From: Falsiroseomonas oleicola | GTDB taxonomy: Bacteria; Pseudomonadota; Alphaproteobacteria; Acetobacterales; Acetobacteraceae | Length of the DNA stretch: 64,000 bases | Direction of reading: 5' to 3' | NCBI RefSeq assembly: GCF_019029495.1 | Contig: NZ_JAERQM010000006.1 | Span: forward strand, 201,115 to 265,114 | In this document: piece after piece, positions 46,500-54,942 of the stretch | How positions within the stretch are numbered: the first letter of the stretch is position 1 | Layout of the letters: each line of letters opens with the position of its first letter | The notes under the pieces: model-generated | Database searches by the model: none | What the model saw: only the letters and a program-made list of their open reading frames with translations | What the model was told of the DNA's origin: nothing | Program-made: the position numbers and the translations under genes

Positions 46500-47507
46500 A
46501 TGCGACGGACGATACTGGCGGGGCTGGTCGGGCTCGGCCTGCTGGCGGGCAGCGCGACGACGCAGGCGCAAGCCCAGGGGTTGGAGCGTGTGACGCTGCA
46601 ATTGAAATGGGTCACCCAGGCGCAGTTCGCCGGCTATTACGTGGCGCAGGCGCGCGGCATGTACCGCGCGGCCGGCCTCGATGTGCGGATCAATCCGGGC
46701 GGACCGGACATCGCCCCGCCCCAGGTCATCGCCGGCAATCGCGCCGATGTGGTGGTGGAATGGATGCCGGCGGCCCTCGCCAGCCGGGAACGCGGCGTGC
46801 CGCTGGTGAACATTGCCCAGCCCTTCAAGCAATCCGGCCTGATGCTGACCTGCCGGGCGGAGACGGGCATCCGCACCCCGGCCGATCTTCGCGGGCGCAC
46901 GCTCGGCGTCTGGTTCTCGGGCAACGAATATCCCTTCCTCGCCTGGATGGCGCGGCTGAACCTGCCGACCAATGGCACGCCGCAGGGTGTGCGGGTGCTG
47001 CGCCAAGGCTTCAACGTGGACCCGCTGCTGCAGCGCCAGGCGGATTGCGTCTCCACCATGACCTACAACGAATACTGGCAGGTCATCGATGGCGGCTTCC
47101 GGCCCGACCAGCTCACCGTCTTCCGCTATGCCGACCAGGGCGTCGCGACGCTGGAGGATGGGCTCTATGTGCTGGAAAGCCGCCTGACCGACGCGGCCTT
47201 CGTGGCGCGCATGGGCCGCTTCGTCCGCGCTTCCATGCAGGGCTGGGACTGGGCGCGGCAGAACCCGGATGCGGCGGCGGCGATCGTGCTGGACAATGAT
47301 GCCTCCGGCGCCCAGACGGAGGCGCATCAGCGCCGGATGATGGGCGAGATCGCCAAGCTGCTGGACACGACGGCCGGTGGGCGCCTGGACCCCGCGGATT
47401 ATGAGCGCACGGTGCAGACCCTGCTCTCCTCCGGCGGTGAATCCCCGGTCATCACCCGTGCGCCGACCGGCGCCTGGAGCCATGCGGTGGTGGACGCCGC
47501 GCGGTAG
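46500..47507 (+). CDS. ABC transporter substrate-binding protein, THI5/NMT1-like (pyrimidine-type)
   Basis: The 335-residue precursor has a signal peptide ending TTQAQAQG, and the mature part begins LERVTLQLKWVTQAQFAGYY, the hallmark of receptors for pyrimidine-like compounds (THI5/NMT1-like fold). Segments NPGGPDIAPPQVIAG and GVWFSGNEYPFLAWM follow. AGGAGAG is the ribosome-binding site. The ligand is probably a flat N-heterocycle such as a pyrimidine; this rests on family resemblance and context. Confidence 0.88.
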   Translation: MRRTILAGLVGLGLLAGSATTQAQAQGLERVTLQLKWVTQAQFAGYYVAQARGMYRAAGLDVRINPGGPDIAPPQVIAGNRADVVVEWMPAALASRERGVPLVNIAQPFKQSGLMLTCRAETGIRTPADLRGRTLGVWFSGNEYPFLAWMARLNLPTNGTPQGVRVLRQGFNVDPLLQRQADCVSTMTYNEYWQVIDGGFRPDQLTVFRYADQGVATLEDGLYVLESRLTDAAFVARMGRFVRASMQGWDWARQNPDAAAAIVLDNDASGAQTEAHQRRMMGEIAKLLDTTAGGRLDPADYERTVQTLLSSGGESPVITRAPTGAWSHAVVDAAR

Positions 47508-47510
47508 TTT

Positions 47511-48575
47511 TCAGCCCCGGGCAAAAACGCAGACGAGGCCGCCACCCGGCGGCCCCTGATGCTCCGCCCCGCCGCTGACAAAAACCTGCCCGTCCCCGGC
47601 CACGCTGGCGACGATGGCGCCCAGCGCGCCGCGCAGGTGCCGCTGCGCATCGAGGTCGGTGTCGCCCAGCATGGTGTGGCGGGCGCCGCGGATATGCCCG
47701 GCCTTCTCCGGCTCGCCCTTGGCGATCACGCCCAGCACGCGATGGCGCTGGTCGGCGGGCACGGAGGGATCGGCGGGCAGCCCGGCCGCACGGAAGGCGG
47801 CGACCACGCCCGGCAGGTCCAGAAGGTCCGCCATCGGCGCGACGCCGGCGGTCAGGCCGGGCGCCCAGCCTTCGGCATAACCGAAGACCACCACCTCATT
47901 CGCCACCACCTCGATGCCGGAGGAGATGCTGGCACGGTTGGAATATTTGGTCAGATCGCGCAGAAGGTCGCCCTCCCCGGCCTCCGCCACATCACCCAGC
48001 GCCAACGCCACGCCAAGCGCGGCGGCGGCACGGGACAAGGCCATCAGCAGGCGCGGGTCACTGCTGCGGGCCTCCGCGCCGGGGGCCTGGGCGCAGGGCG
48101 CCTTCACCTGCACCAGCGCGACATCCTCCGCCCGCGTGATTCCGGCATCGGCCATGGCATCGCGCACCGCCTGGGTCACGGCGGCGATCTGCGCATCGCG
48201 TCCGATCTCGCTGGCGGGAGTCGGCGGGCTGAAGGCCGTGCCGAGCGCCAGGCCGCGCGGACCAGCTACAGCGCGATCCACAGCGAAGACCAGGTAATGT
48301 GGCGAGAGCGCCCCCTCCGTCCCGCCCGACAGGACGCAGGGAATCCGCGCGGTGAGCGTCGCCACGGACTCCCCCGTCTCGCGCGCCAGAAGCAGCATCA
48401 GCGACTGGGTGAAGAAGCCGCGCGTGAAATCGTTCAGCCCGCCATTGCCCTCGGTCTTGCCGATCACCGCGCGAACATCCCCCGCCCGCAGGGTCCCGGC
48501 CGCAATCAGCGCGGCAACTGCCGACATATCACCCGGATGGGCCATGGGCAGGCGGTGGATGGCGAGGCTGGGCAT
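47511..48575 (-). CDS. Ring-opening amidohydrolase (barbiturase/cyanuric acid hydrolase family)
   Basis: This rare family opens barbiturate or cyanurate rings using three Ser-Lys pairs in a threefold repeat. All three pairs are visible in the 354 residues: Lys40 (IGKTEGNGGLNDFTR) with Ser83 (VLSGGTEG), Lys158 (VQVKAPC) with Ser218/219 (SNRASISSG), and Lys286 (VIAKGEP) with Ser334 (SGGAEHQGPPGG); RHTMLGDTD is also present. The stretch after Lys158 (APCAQAP) differs from the CPLLT form I recall for most members. It ends three bases from the importer operon, on the opposite strand. Barbiturase activity would fit a pyrimidine route; cyanuric acid hydrolase cannot be excluded. Confidence 0.9.
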   Translation of the reverse strand: MPSLAIHRLPMAHPGDMSAVAALIAAGTLRAGDVRAVIGKTEGNGGLNDFTRGFFTQSLMLLLARETGESVATLTARIPCVLSGGTEGALSPHYLVFAVDRAVAGPRGLALGTAFSPPTPASEIGRDAQIAAVTQAVRDAMADAGITRAEDVALVQVKAPCAQAPGAEARSSDPRLLMALSRAAAALGVALALGDVAEAGEGDLLRDLTKYSNRASISSGIEVVANEVVVFGYAEGWAPGLTAGVAPMADLLDLPGVVAAFRAAGLPADPSVPADQRHRVLGVIAKGEPEKAGHIRGARHTMLGDTDLDAQRHLRGALGAIVASVAGDGQVFVSGGAEHQGPPGGGLVCVFARG

Positions 48576-48639
48576 GGCGGGAGCATAATGCCCTGGCGCG
48601 GCGATTGCACCGCCTCGCGGGGATCACGGGACAGACTTC

Positions 48640-49782
48640 ATGCGCATCGGCATCATCGGCACCGGCGTCGCGGGCAGCCTTCTGGCGGAGGGGCTCGCCG
48701 GCTTCGACGTCACCGCCTTCGAGCGTGTGGCGCCGGGCGACCAGGCGGAGGCCGGCACAGGGCTGAATATCGGCCCGAACGCCCTGAAGGCGCTGCGGCT
48801 GCACATGCCGGCGCGCCATGCGGCGTTGCGCGAGGCCTCCCTGCCCTGGCACCGCTGGTTCGTGGACCTGACCGATGGCACGCGGCTGTTCGACCTCGAC
48901 ATGCGGGATGTCGCGGAGGAGCCGGGGCTGCGCATCCGCTGGTCCGAGCTCTACCGGCTGTTGCGCGCCCCCGTGGCAGGCTGCACGCGCAATGGGCACG
49001 CGCTGGAAGCGCTGGAGGAGGATGCCGCCGGCCGCATGGTGCCGGTGTTCCGCACCGCCGAGGGTCTGCGGCGCGAGGGCGGCTTCGACCTGCTGGTCGG
49101 GGCCGATGGCCGCTACAGCCGGCTCCGTGCCTTGGCGGCCGGGGAGCCGGAGGGCACGCTGCTCGGCGTCTGCATCTGGCGATTGCTGGTGACCGATGCG
49201 GCGGATTGCCCCTATGACGATTACGGGCAGTGGTTCAACGGCAATGCCCGTCTGCTGTCCTTCCGGGTGCCGGGCGGCGCCGTCTATATCGCCGGCACCT
49301 TTCCCCTGCCCGTTGAGGGGCAAATCCCGGAGGCGATGAAGACCGCCGAGGCGCAGCGGGCGCTGTTCACGCCGGCGGAGGGCGCGCCCTGCCCGGCCGT
49401 GGCCTGGATGCTGGACAGGATCGCGGCGCATCTGCCGGATATCCATTGGGCGCGTTCGGCCACCGTGCCGGTGCTGCGCCATGCGCTGGGTGGCCGCGCG
49501 CTGTTCCTCGGCGATGCGGCGCAGGCCATGGTGCCGACGCTCGGCCAGGGCGCGACCCAGGCGGTGGAATGCGGCGTGGTGGCGGCGCGCGTGCTGCGCG
49601 CGGGCGGCGATGCCGCGGCTGTGGCGGCGGCGCGTGATGCGCGGGTCGATTTCGTGCGGGACTTTTCGCTCGCCGCCTCCGACACGCTGCTGCCGCCGGC
49701 CGATGTGGTGGCCGGCACGCGGAAGAAGATGGGGCCGGAGTTTCTGGGGAGGCTGCGGCGGCTCTACACGGAGGTCGATTAG
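48640..49782 (+). CDS. FAD-dependent aromatic monooxygenase
   Basis: The 380-residue single-component flavin hydroxylase has the N-terminal Rossmann motif GIIGTGVAGSLLAEGL, the NAD(P)H/FAD DG motif near GFDLLVGADGRYSRLR and the GD motif LFLGDAAQAMVPTLGQGATQ. TGLNIGPNALKAL recalls hydroxylases of salicylate and 6-hydroxynicotinate. It is divergent from the ring-opening amidohydrolase gene with only 64 bases between them, so joint control is likely. Hydroxylation of an aromatic N-heterocycle is a reasonable but unproven role. Confidence 0.85.
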   Translation: MRIGIIGTGVAGSLLAEGLAGFDVTAFERVAPGDQAEAGTGLNIGPNALKALRLHMPARHAALREASLPWHRWFVDLTDGTRLFDLDMRDVAEEPGLRIRWSELYRLLRAPVAGCTRNGHALEALEEDAAGRMVPVFRTAEGLRREGGFDLLVGADGRYSRLRALAAGEPEGTLLGVCIWRLLVTDAADCPYDDYGQWFNGNARLLSFRVPGGAVYIAGTFPLPVEGQIPEAMKTAEAQRALFTPAEGAPCPAVAWMLDRIAAHLPDIHWARSATVPVLRHALGGRALFLGDAAQAMVPTLGQGATQAVECGVVAARVLRAGGDAAAVAAARDARVDFVRDFSLAASDTLLPPADVVAGTRKKMGPEFLGRLRRLYTEVD

Positions 49783-50528
49783 CGGCCGGACCAATGCACG
49801 AAGCGCTTTTCGATCAACAGAAAAGCGAGGTTCAGCAGGTAGCCGAGGGCGCCAGCCACGAAGATCACGCCATACATCAGCCCGCTCTCGAACAGCATCT
49901 GCGCATTGATGACGCGATGGCCGAGGCCGTCGGTGGAGCCGATGAACATCTCCGCCACCACCACGATGACCAGCGCCAGCGAAATGCCGCTGCGCATGCC
50001 GACCAGGATCTGCGGCAGCGCCTCCCAGATCAGCACATCCACCAGGATGCGCGGACCGGAGGCGCCCATGATGCGCGCGGCCAGCACGCGGGTGCGCCGC
50101 GCATTGATGACGCCATAGGCGGCGTTGAACAGGATGACGAGCGCCGCGCCAAAGGCCGCGACCGCGATCTTCGTGCCCTCCCCCGGTCCGAACAGGATCA
50201 GGAACAGCGGGAACAGGGCGGAGGCCGGGGTGGAGCGGAAGAAATCGACGATGAACTCCACGCCGCGATACAGCTTCTCCTGCGCCCCCAGCGCCACCCC
50301 CAGCGGCACGCCGATCGCGGTCGCGATCAGGAAGGCCAGCCCGGTGCGCTGCACGGTCCGCCAGGTGTCATGCGCCAGCGTGCCACTCGCAAAGCCGCGC
50401 CAGGTCTCGGAGAAGGCCTCGGCGGGTGGCGGCAGCAGGATCGGGTCGGCGACGCGCAGCCAGACCGCCACCTGCCACAGCAGCACGAAGCCGATGGCGC
50501 CGAGCACCGGCGCGGTCAGCGCCCTCAT
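49779..50528 (-). CDS. ABC transporter permease (NitT/TauT family)
   Basis: The 249-residue protein has about six membrane helices and the EAA-like loop LAARIMGASGPRILVDVLIWEALPQILVGMR. It is the membrane part of a three-gene importer with the ATPase and receptor genes upstream. The ATG overlaps the ATPase stop codon, and its end overlaps the monooxygenase gene by four bases. Confidence 0.9.
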   Translation of the reverse strand: MRALTAPVLGAIGFVLLWQVAVWLRVADPILLPPPAEAFSETWRGFASGTLAHDTWRTVQRTGLAFLIATAIGVPLGVALGAQEKLYRGVEFIVDFFRSTPASALFPLFLILFGPGEGTKIAVAAFGAALVILFNAAYGVINARRTRVLAARIMGASGPRILVDVLIWEALPQILVGMRSGISLALVIVVVAEMFIGSTDGLGHRVINAQMLFESGLMYGVIFVAGALGYLLNLAFLLIEKRFVHWSGR

Positions 50529-51295
50529 GCCGCCACCGCGCGCTGGAACACATCCAGGCAGCGCGCCTTCAGCGCCATGAAGTCGGGCGCGGCCAGTGAT
50601 TCCGCCTGCCTCGGCCAGGGCAGCGTGATGGGCACGTCATCGGCCACCGTGGTCGGCCGGCGGGTCAGCATCAGCAGCCGGTCGGCGAGCACGATGGATT
50701 CCTCCAGGTCGTGCGAGACCAGGATGGTGGTGACACCGAGATCCTTCAGCACGCGTTGCAGCAGGTCTCGCAGGGACAGGGTGGTTTCGAAATCCAGCGC
50801 GGAGAAGGGCTCGTCCAGGAACAGCACCTCCGGCTCCACCGCCAGGGCCCGCATGATGGAGACGAGCTGCTGCTGCCCGCCCGAGAGCTCATAGGGGTAG
50901 CGGTTCAGGTCGAAGCGCACCCGGAAGCGCTCCGCCAGCGATTGCAGGCGGGATTCCACCTGGGCGGGGGCCAGCCCCATCCGTCGCATCGGGTAGCGGA
51001 TATTGTCGGCGGCGCGGCGCCAGGGGAACAGCGCCTCGCGATAGTTCTGGAAGACGTAGCCGACGCGGATCTCCGAAACCTCGCGCCCGTCATACAGGAT
51101 ATCCCCGCCATCCTTCGGCAGCAGCCCCGCCGCCATGTTGATGAGCGTGGACTTGCCGCAGCCATTCGGGCCGAAGATGGCAAGGATATCGCCGCGTCTC
51201 ACATCCAGGTCGAAGCCCGAATAGACCGGCTGCCCGCCAAAGGCCTTGCGCAGGCCGCGGATGGTGATGGCGGTCTCCCGCGGCGTCAGGCTCAC
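50525..51295 (-). CDS. ABC transporter ATP-binding protein (NitT/TauT family)
   Basis: The 256-residue ATPase shows Walker A (GPNGCGKST), signature LSGGQQQLVSIM and Walker B (VLFLDEPFSALD). The GTG start is coupled to the receptor gene stop (GTGA). It energises the permease encoded next. Confidence 0.92.
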   Translation of the reverse strand: MSLTPRETAITIRGLRKAFGGQPVYSGFDLDVRRGDILAIFGPNGCGKSTLINMAAGLLPKDGGDILYDGREVSEIRVGYVFQNYREALFPWRRAADNIRYPMRRMGLAPAQVESRLQSLAERFRVRFDLNRYPYELSGGQQQLVSIMRALAVEPEVLFLDEPFSALDFETTLSLRDLLQRVLKDLGVTTILVSHDLEESIVLADRLLMLTRRPTTVADDVPITLPWPRQAESLAAPDFMALKARCLDVFQRAVAA

Positions 51296-52257
51296 AACGC
51301 GCGCAGGAAGCTGCCGACCGGGATGGCGTTGCGCACCACGCCCTGCGCCACGGCGAGATCCACGAACTTCTGGAAATCGGCAAGGTCCTGCGGCGAGAGG
51401 TCGCGCACCATGACGAAGTTCACCAGGGGCACCGTCGGCGCCAACTCCGCCGAGGTCTGCATATGCTGCACCAGCAGCGGCCGCACGCTGGCGGCATCCG
51501 AGGTGATCAGCGCGCAGGCCTTCGACCAGGCGCTGGCGAAGCGGCGCGCCACATCCGGCTTCTCCTGAAGGAATTTGCCGGTGAGCGCAGCGCCGGCGGC
51601 GAAGGCCTGTGCCTCCGCCCGGCCTAGCAGATGCGTGGCGATCACACCCGCCTCCAGCCGTCGCGCGGCACCTGCGCGTTCGGCGATGGTGGCGACCGGC
51701 TCCAGCGTATAGGCCGCGTCGAAGGTGCCGGCGGCCAGGGCACCGACATGCACGCCCATCTGCTGTTCCTGGATCGTGTAGTCGCGCCCCTCCTGCAAGC
51801 CATTTGCCGCGAGCACGGCGCGTGCGGCGGAGAGATTGGCCGGGCCGGGGGCGGAGAGGATGCGCGCGCCCTTCAGGTCGCGGAGACTCTGCGCCGTGGA
51901 TTGTGGGCGGACGATGAACTGCTCCATCTGGTAGCGCGCATTCTGGCCGTTCAGCGCGATGTAGACGGCGGTATTGGCGCGCCGGCTGTTGATATTGGCG
52001 CCTTCCAGCGTCACCAGGTTCGACGCGGCCTCGACATCGCCGGAGACCATGGCCTGCACGATCAGCGGCGCCGCCTGCAAGGGCACGGCGCTGGCCTCGA
52101 TGCCCTCTGCCGCGAAGAACCCGCGCTCGACCGCCACATAATAGGGCAGCGCGGAGGAGACGTTGAAGACCGCGACCCGGACACGGTCGGCCGCCTGGGC
52201 CTGCGCGATCGCAGGCGTGGCGAGGGCGGCGAGCAGCAGCTTGCGGCGGCGGATCAT
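51292..52257 (-). CDS. ABC transporter substrate-binding protein (NitT/TauT family)
   Basis: The start at 52257 is supported by GAGGA seven bases upstream and gives a 321-residue precursor with signal peptide MIRRRKLLLAALATPAIAQA. The mature protein has the SsuA/TauA-type sequence LPYYVAVERGFFAAEGIEA and GARILSAPGPANLSAARAVL. The substrate class is sulfonates, nitrate or small aromatics; I cannot choose. It directly follows a VOC gene. Confidence 0.88.
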   Translation of the reverse strand: MIRRRKLLLAALATPAIAQAQAADRVRVAVFNVSSALPYYVAVERGFFAAEGIEASAVPLQAAPLIVQAMVSGDVEAASNLVTLEGANINSRRANTAVYIALNGQNARYQMEQFIVRPQSTAQSLRDLKGARILSAPGPANLSAARAVLAANGLQEGRDYTIQEQQMGVHVGALAAGTFDAAYTLEPVATIAERAGAARRLEAGVIATHLLGRAEAQAFAAGAALTGKFLQEKPDVARRFASAWSKACALITSDAASVRPLLVQHMQTSAELAPTVPLVNFVMVRDLSPQDLADFQKFVDLAVAQGVVRNAIPVGSFLRAL

Positions 52258-52267
52258 GGGCGCATCC

Positions 52268-52780
52268 TCAGGACAAGGTGGGATAGGCGGCGGGGTCATG
52301 GAAGCTGGCGCCGGCGACGTAGCGTCGGCCCTCGGACATGTCCGGTGGCGCGCCGTGTTCCGCCGCGCCGTCGAAGGTCAGTTCCAGCTGCAGGCCGGAA
52401 GGGTCGTGGACGAAGAGCTGCCAGAGCTGCGTGCCGGGCACGAGGAATTCCCGCCAGTCCAGTCCTGCCGCGCGGAACCGCGCGACGTAGGCGTGATATC
52501 CGTGGCAGCTCAGCGAGACATGGTCGATGGCACCGGTGCCGGTCGGTGCCCGTCCCTCCGGCCCCAGGGCCGGGCCGCCCGCATAGATGTGCAGGATGGC
52601 GGCCCCGCCCGGCAGCGGCACGGCGAGCCAGGCGCCGGGATAGCCGAAATCCGGCCGCGCCACCGGGCGCAGCCCGATGACGCGCGTGTAGAAGGCAGTC
52701 GTGGCGGCCAGGTCGTTCGTCTTCACGGCCACGTGGAACAGGCCGGCGGTGACTGCCGCATTGTCCGAAGGCTCCGTCAT
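52268..52780 (-). CDS. VOC family protein, extradiol-dioxygenase/glyoxalase-like
   Basis: The 170-residue protein has one VOC unit: GLFHVAVKTNDLAATTAFYTRVIGL at the N-terminus, GAIDHVSLSCHGY in the middle and LWQLFVHDPSGLQLELTF near the end, with His, His and Glu placed as metal ligands. I use the ATG at 52780, because a longer frame upstream lacks family similarity and runs over the GntR-type site. It heads the VOC-ABC transporter unit and may act on the imported compound. Confidence 0.83.
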   Translation of the reverse strand: MTEPSDNAAVTAGLFHVAVKTNDLAATTAFYTRVIGLRPVARPDFGYPGAWLAVPLPGGAAILHIYAGGPALGPEGRAPTGTGAIDHVSLSCHGYHAYVARFRAAGLDWREFLVPGTQLWQLFVHDPSGLQLELTFDGAAEHGAPPDMSEGRRYVAGASFHDPAAYPTLS

Positions 52781-53265
52781 CGCCGCTCCGGCTGAGATGC
52801 GGGGAATTTTCAAGCAACTGTCGTGCCACTTCGACCGGCATGAGGACCCGACCGAAAATACGTCGCCTCCGGCGGGGGCTGACCACAGCCTGGGCATGGT
52901 CATCCCCGCAACTGGCGCGGGACGCAGCAGATTTGTCCGGACGACCACATGCGACCGTCAGATTGACGATTGCGAACTGCGCCAGCTTCGTCATCATCCC
53001 AATCTCGCGAGAGGGATTGAAGCCGCATGCCCGACGCCCTGCCGCCCGCCGCCGAGACCCATTCGTGGATGTCTCCGCCGCGCGCCGGCTCGCGCGTGAT
53101 GGATAAATGACAGGACATACATCATCGGCCGCCCACGGCTTCACGGCACACCCGCGGCTTGCCATCGCCGGCATGCCGGGGCGCGATGCTGGTGACGTGT
53201 CTGCACAACAGCCAACGCGTCGCGCCATCTCGCGCGGCGACCAGGAACAGGGAACGAGGGACATC
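52781..53265. other. Long non-coding divergent region before the TRAP operon
   Basis: These 485 bases separate the VOC gene from the TRAP binding-protein gene. The region holds the one-mismatch copy of the GntR-type operator at 52933. Short open frames in it lack ribosome-binding sites and family resemblance. I cannot identify a convincing promoter; the operator is 321 bases from the TRAP start, so a long leader is possible. Confidence 0.5.
52933..52944. promoter_or_regulatory. GntR-type operator, variant copy
   Basis: TTGTCCGGACGA differs from the perfect palindrome TTGTCCGGACAA by one base. It shares the preceding AT with the copies at 57839 and 60153, giving ATTTGTCCGGAC in all three. It lies in the divergent region in front of the TRAP operon. 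Confidence 0.6.
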
Positions 53266-54339
53266 ATGACAAAGCGGACGACATGGGCGCGCGCCTTGCT
53301 CGGCGCGACGATGGGCGCGGCACTGTTCGCCGGCGCGGCCTCGGCACAGGCGCCGATCAATCTGCAGGCGGTGACGCAGCCGAACCCGCAGCAGCCGCAA
53401 TATACCCGCGTCGATGTGCCCCTGCTGCGCGATGCCCTGCAGCAGCGCAGCAACGGCCGCTTCCGCGTCACCATCGCCACATGGCCCGAGCGCAACCTGA
53501 ACGGGCCGGAGTTGATCCGCCTGACCCGTTCCGGCCAGATCGAGATCGGCGCGGCGCCCCTGAACACGGTGGCCGGCGACGTGCCGCTGCTCGACATGGC
53601 CGATCTTGCAGGGCTGAACCCGACGATCCAGCAGGCGCGCCAGATCGGGGAGGCGCTGCTGCCCGACATGAACCGGGCGCTGGAACGCTTCGGCGTGCGG
53701 CTGCTGGGCGTCGCCCCCTACCCCGCCCAGGTGCTGTTCTGCCGTGAGAAGGCGGAGAGCCTGGCGGCGCTGCGCGGTCGCCGAATCCGCACCGGCGGCG
53801 GCAGCATCAACGACTTCGTCAGCGCCATCGGCGGCCAGGCCGTCGGCATCGGCTTCCCGGAGGTCTATCCCTCCCTGGAACGCGGCGTGGTGGATTGCGC
53901 CATCACCGGCACGGGCTCGGGCAATGCGGCCCGCTGGTACGAGGTGACGACGCATATGTATGCGTTGCCAGTAGCCTGGTCGACCTACGGCTACTTCGTC
54001 AACCTCGCCTGGTACAACCGCCTGGATGCGCCGGCGCGGGAGCTGCTGACGCAGGTCATGGCCGAAGTCGTCGATGCGCAGTGGAAGCTGGGTGACGAAG
54101 CCTCAGAGGACGGCATCGCCTGCAACGTCGGCCAGCGCGCCAACTGCTCCATCGGCCGGCTTGTGGAGGCGCGCCCGATGACGGTGACACGCCCGACGCC
54201 GGAGGATCTGGTGACACTGCGCAATGTGCTGACCAACAACGTGCTGCCCGCCTTCGTGCGGCGCTGCGGCGCCGCCTGTGGCGAGACCTACAATCGCGTC
54301 GTCGCGCCGATCTCCGGCGTTCGCTACACGGCGCAATAG
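53266..54339 (+). CDS. TRAP transporter solute-binding protein (DctP family)
   Basis: The start at 53266, after GAGGGAC, gives a 357-residue precursor with a signal peptide ending GAASAQA. The mature domain has the DctP layout with LRGRRIRTGGGSINDFVSAIGG, in which the Arg normally binds the substrate carboxylate, and GFPEVYPSLERGVVDCAITGTGS. It also has Cys pairs in the C-terminal part (GIACNVGQRANCS, RRCGAAC) that could form disulfides and are not usual for the family. It opens the TRAP-DUF2848 operon. Confidence 0.88.
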   Translation: MTKRTTWARALLGATMGAALFAGAASAQAPINLQAVTQPNPQQPQYTRVDVPLLRDALQQRSNGRFRVTIATWPERNLNGPELIRLTRSGQIEIGAAPLNTVAGDVPLLDMADLAGLNPTIQQARQIGEALLPDMNRALERFGVRLLGVAPYPAQVLFCREKAESLAALRGRRIRTGGGSINDFVSAIGGQAVGIGFPEVYPSLERGVVDCAITGTGSGNAARWYEVTTHMYALPVAWSTYGYFVNLAWYNRLDAPARELLTQVMAEVVDAQWKLGDEASEDGIACNVGQRANCSIGRLVEARPMTVTRPTPEDLVTLRNVLTNNVLPAFVRRCGAACGETYNRVVAPISGVRYTAQ

Positions 54340-54342
54340 GGC

Positions 54343-54942
54343 ATGCTGCACGTCGCCACCCGCCTGCGGCGCGCCGTTGGCGCGCTGTCCTCGCTGATGG
54401 GCCTCGCCGCCGGCTGGGGCTTCGTGCTCTGCGCCTTCTTCATCACCTTCGAGGTGCTGGCACGGTCGATCTTCCGCTTCAGCACCCAGTCCACCACGGA
54501 GATCACGGGCTATATGCTGGCCTTCGGCCTGTCCTGGGGCCTGGGCCACGCGCTGAACACGCGCAGCCATGTCCGCATCGACATGCTGGTCAACCGGATG
54601 CCCCAGCCGATGCGCATCTGGCTGCATCTTCTGTCCCTTCTGCTTCTGGGCATCATGATGGCCTTCGTCGCCAAGGGGGCCTGGGACCTGGTGGATGAGT
54701 CGCTGTTGTTCGGCGCCACGGACATCAGCCTGTTGCGCACCCCGCTGGCCATCCCGCAGGGTCTCTGGGCCTTCGGCCTGATCGTCTTCCTGGTGCAGAT
54801 CGCCACCATGCTGTTCGAGAACCTGCTGCTGGCCCTGTCCGGCCAGGCGTCCCAGCTTGAACGCAACCTGTCTTCCCGCGGCTATGTGGAGGAAGCACAG
54901 GAAGCGCTCGATGCCCTGGCCGAGGTGGAGGCGCGCCGATGA
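54343..54942 (+). CDS. TRAP transporter small permease (DctQ type)
   Basis: The 199-residue protein has four membrane helices and the segment STQSTTEITGYMLAFGLSW, followed by HVRIDMLVNRMP. A hydrophilic tail rich in Glu and Ala ends the protein. It begins three bases after the binding-protein stop and overlaps the large permease start. Confidence 0.88.
   Translation: MLHVATRLRRAVGALSSLMGLAAGWGFVLCAFFITFEVLARSIFRFSTQSTTEITGYMLAFGLSWGLGHALNTRSHVRIDMLVNRMPQPMRIWLHLLSLLLLGIMMAFVAKGAWDLVDESLLFGATDISLLRTPLAIPQGLWAFGLIVFLVQIATMLFENLLLALSGQASQLERNLSSRGYVEEAQEALDALAEVEARR

Noticed and set aside
52840-53106. Short open frame (88 codons) in the region before the second TRAP operon
   Set aside because: No ribosome-binding site, no recognisable product, and it covers the variant operator.
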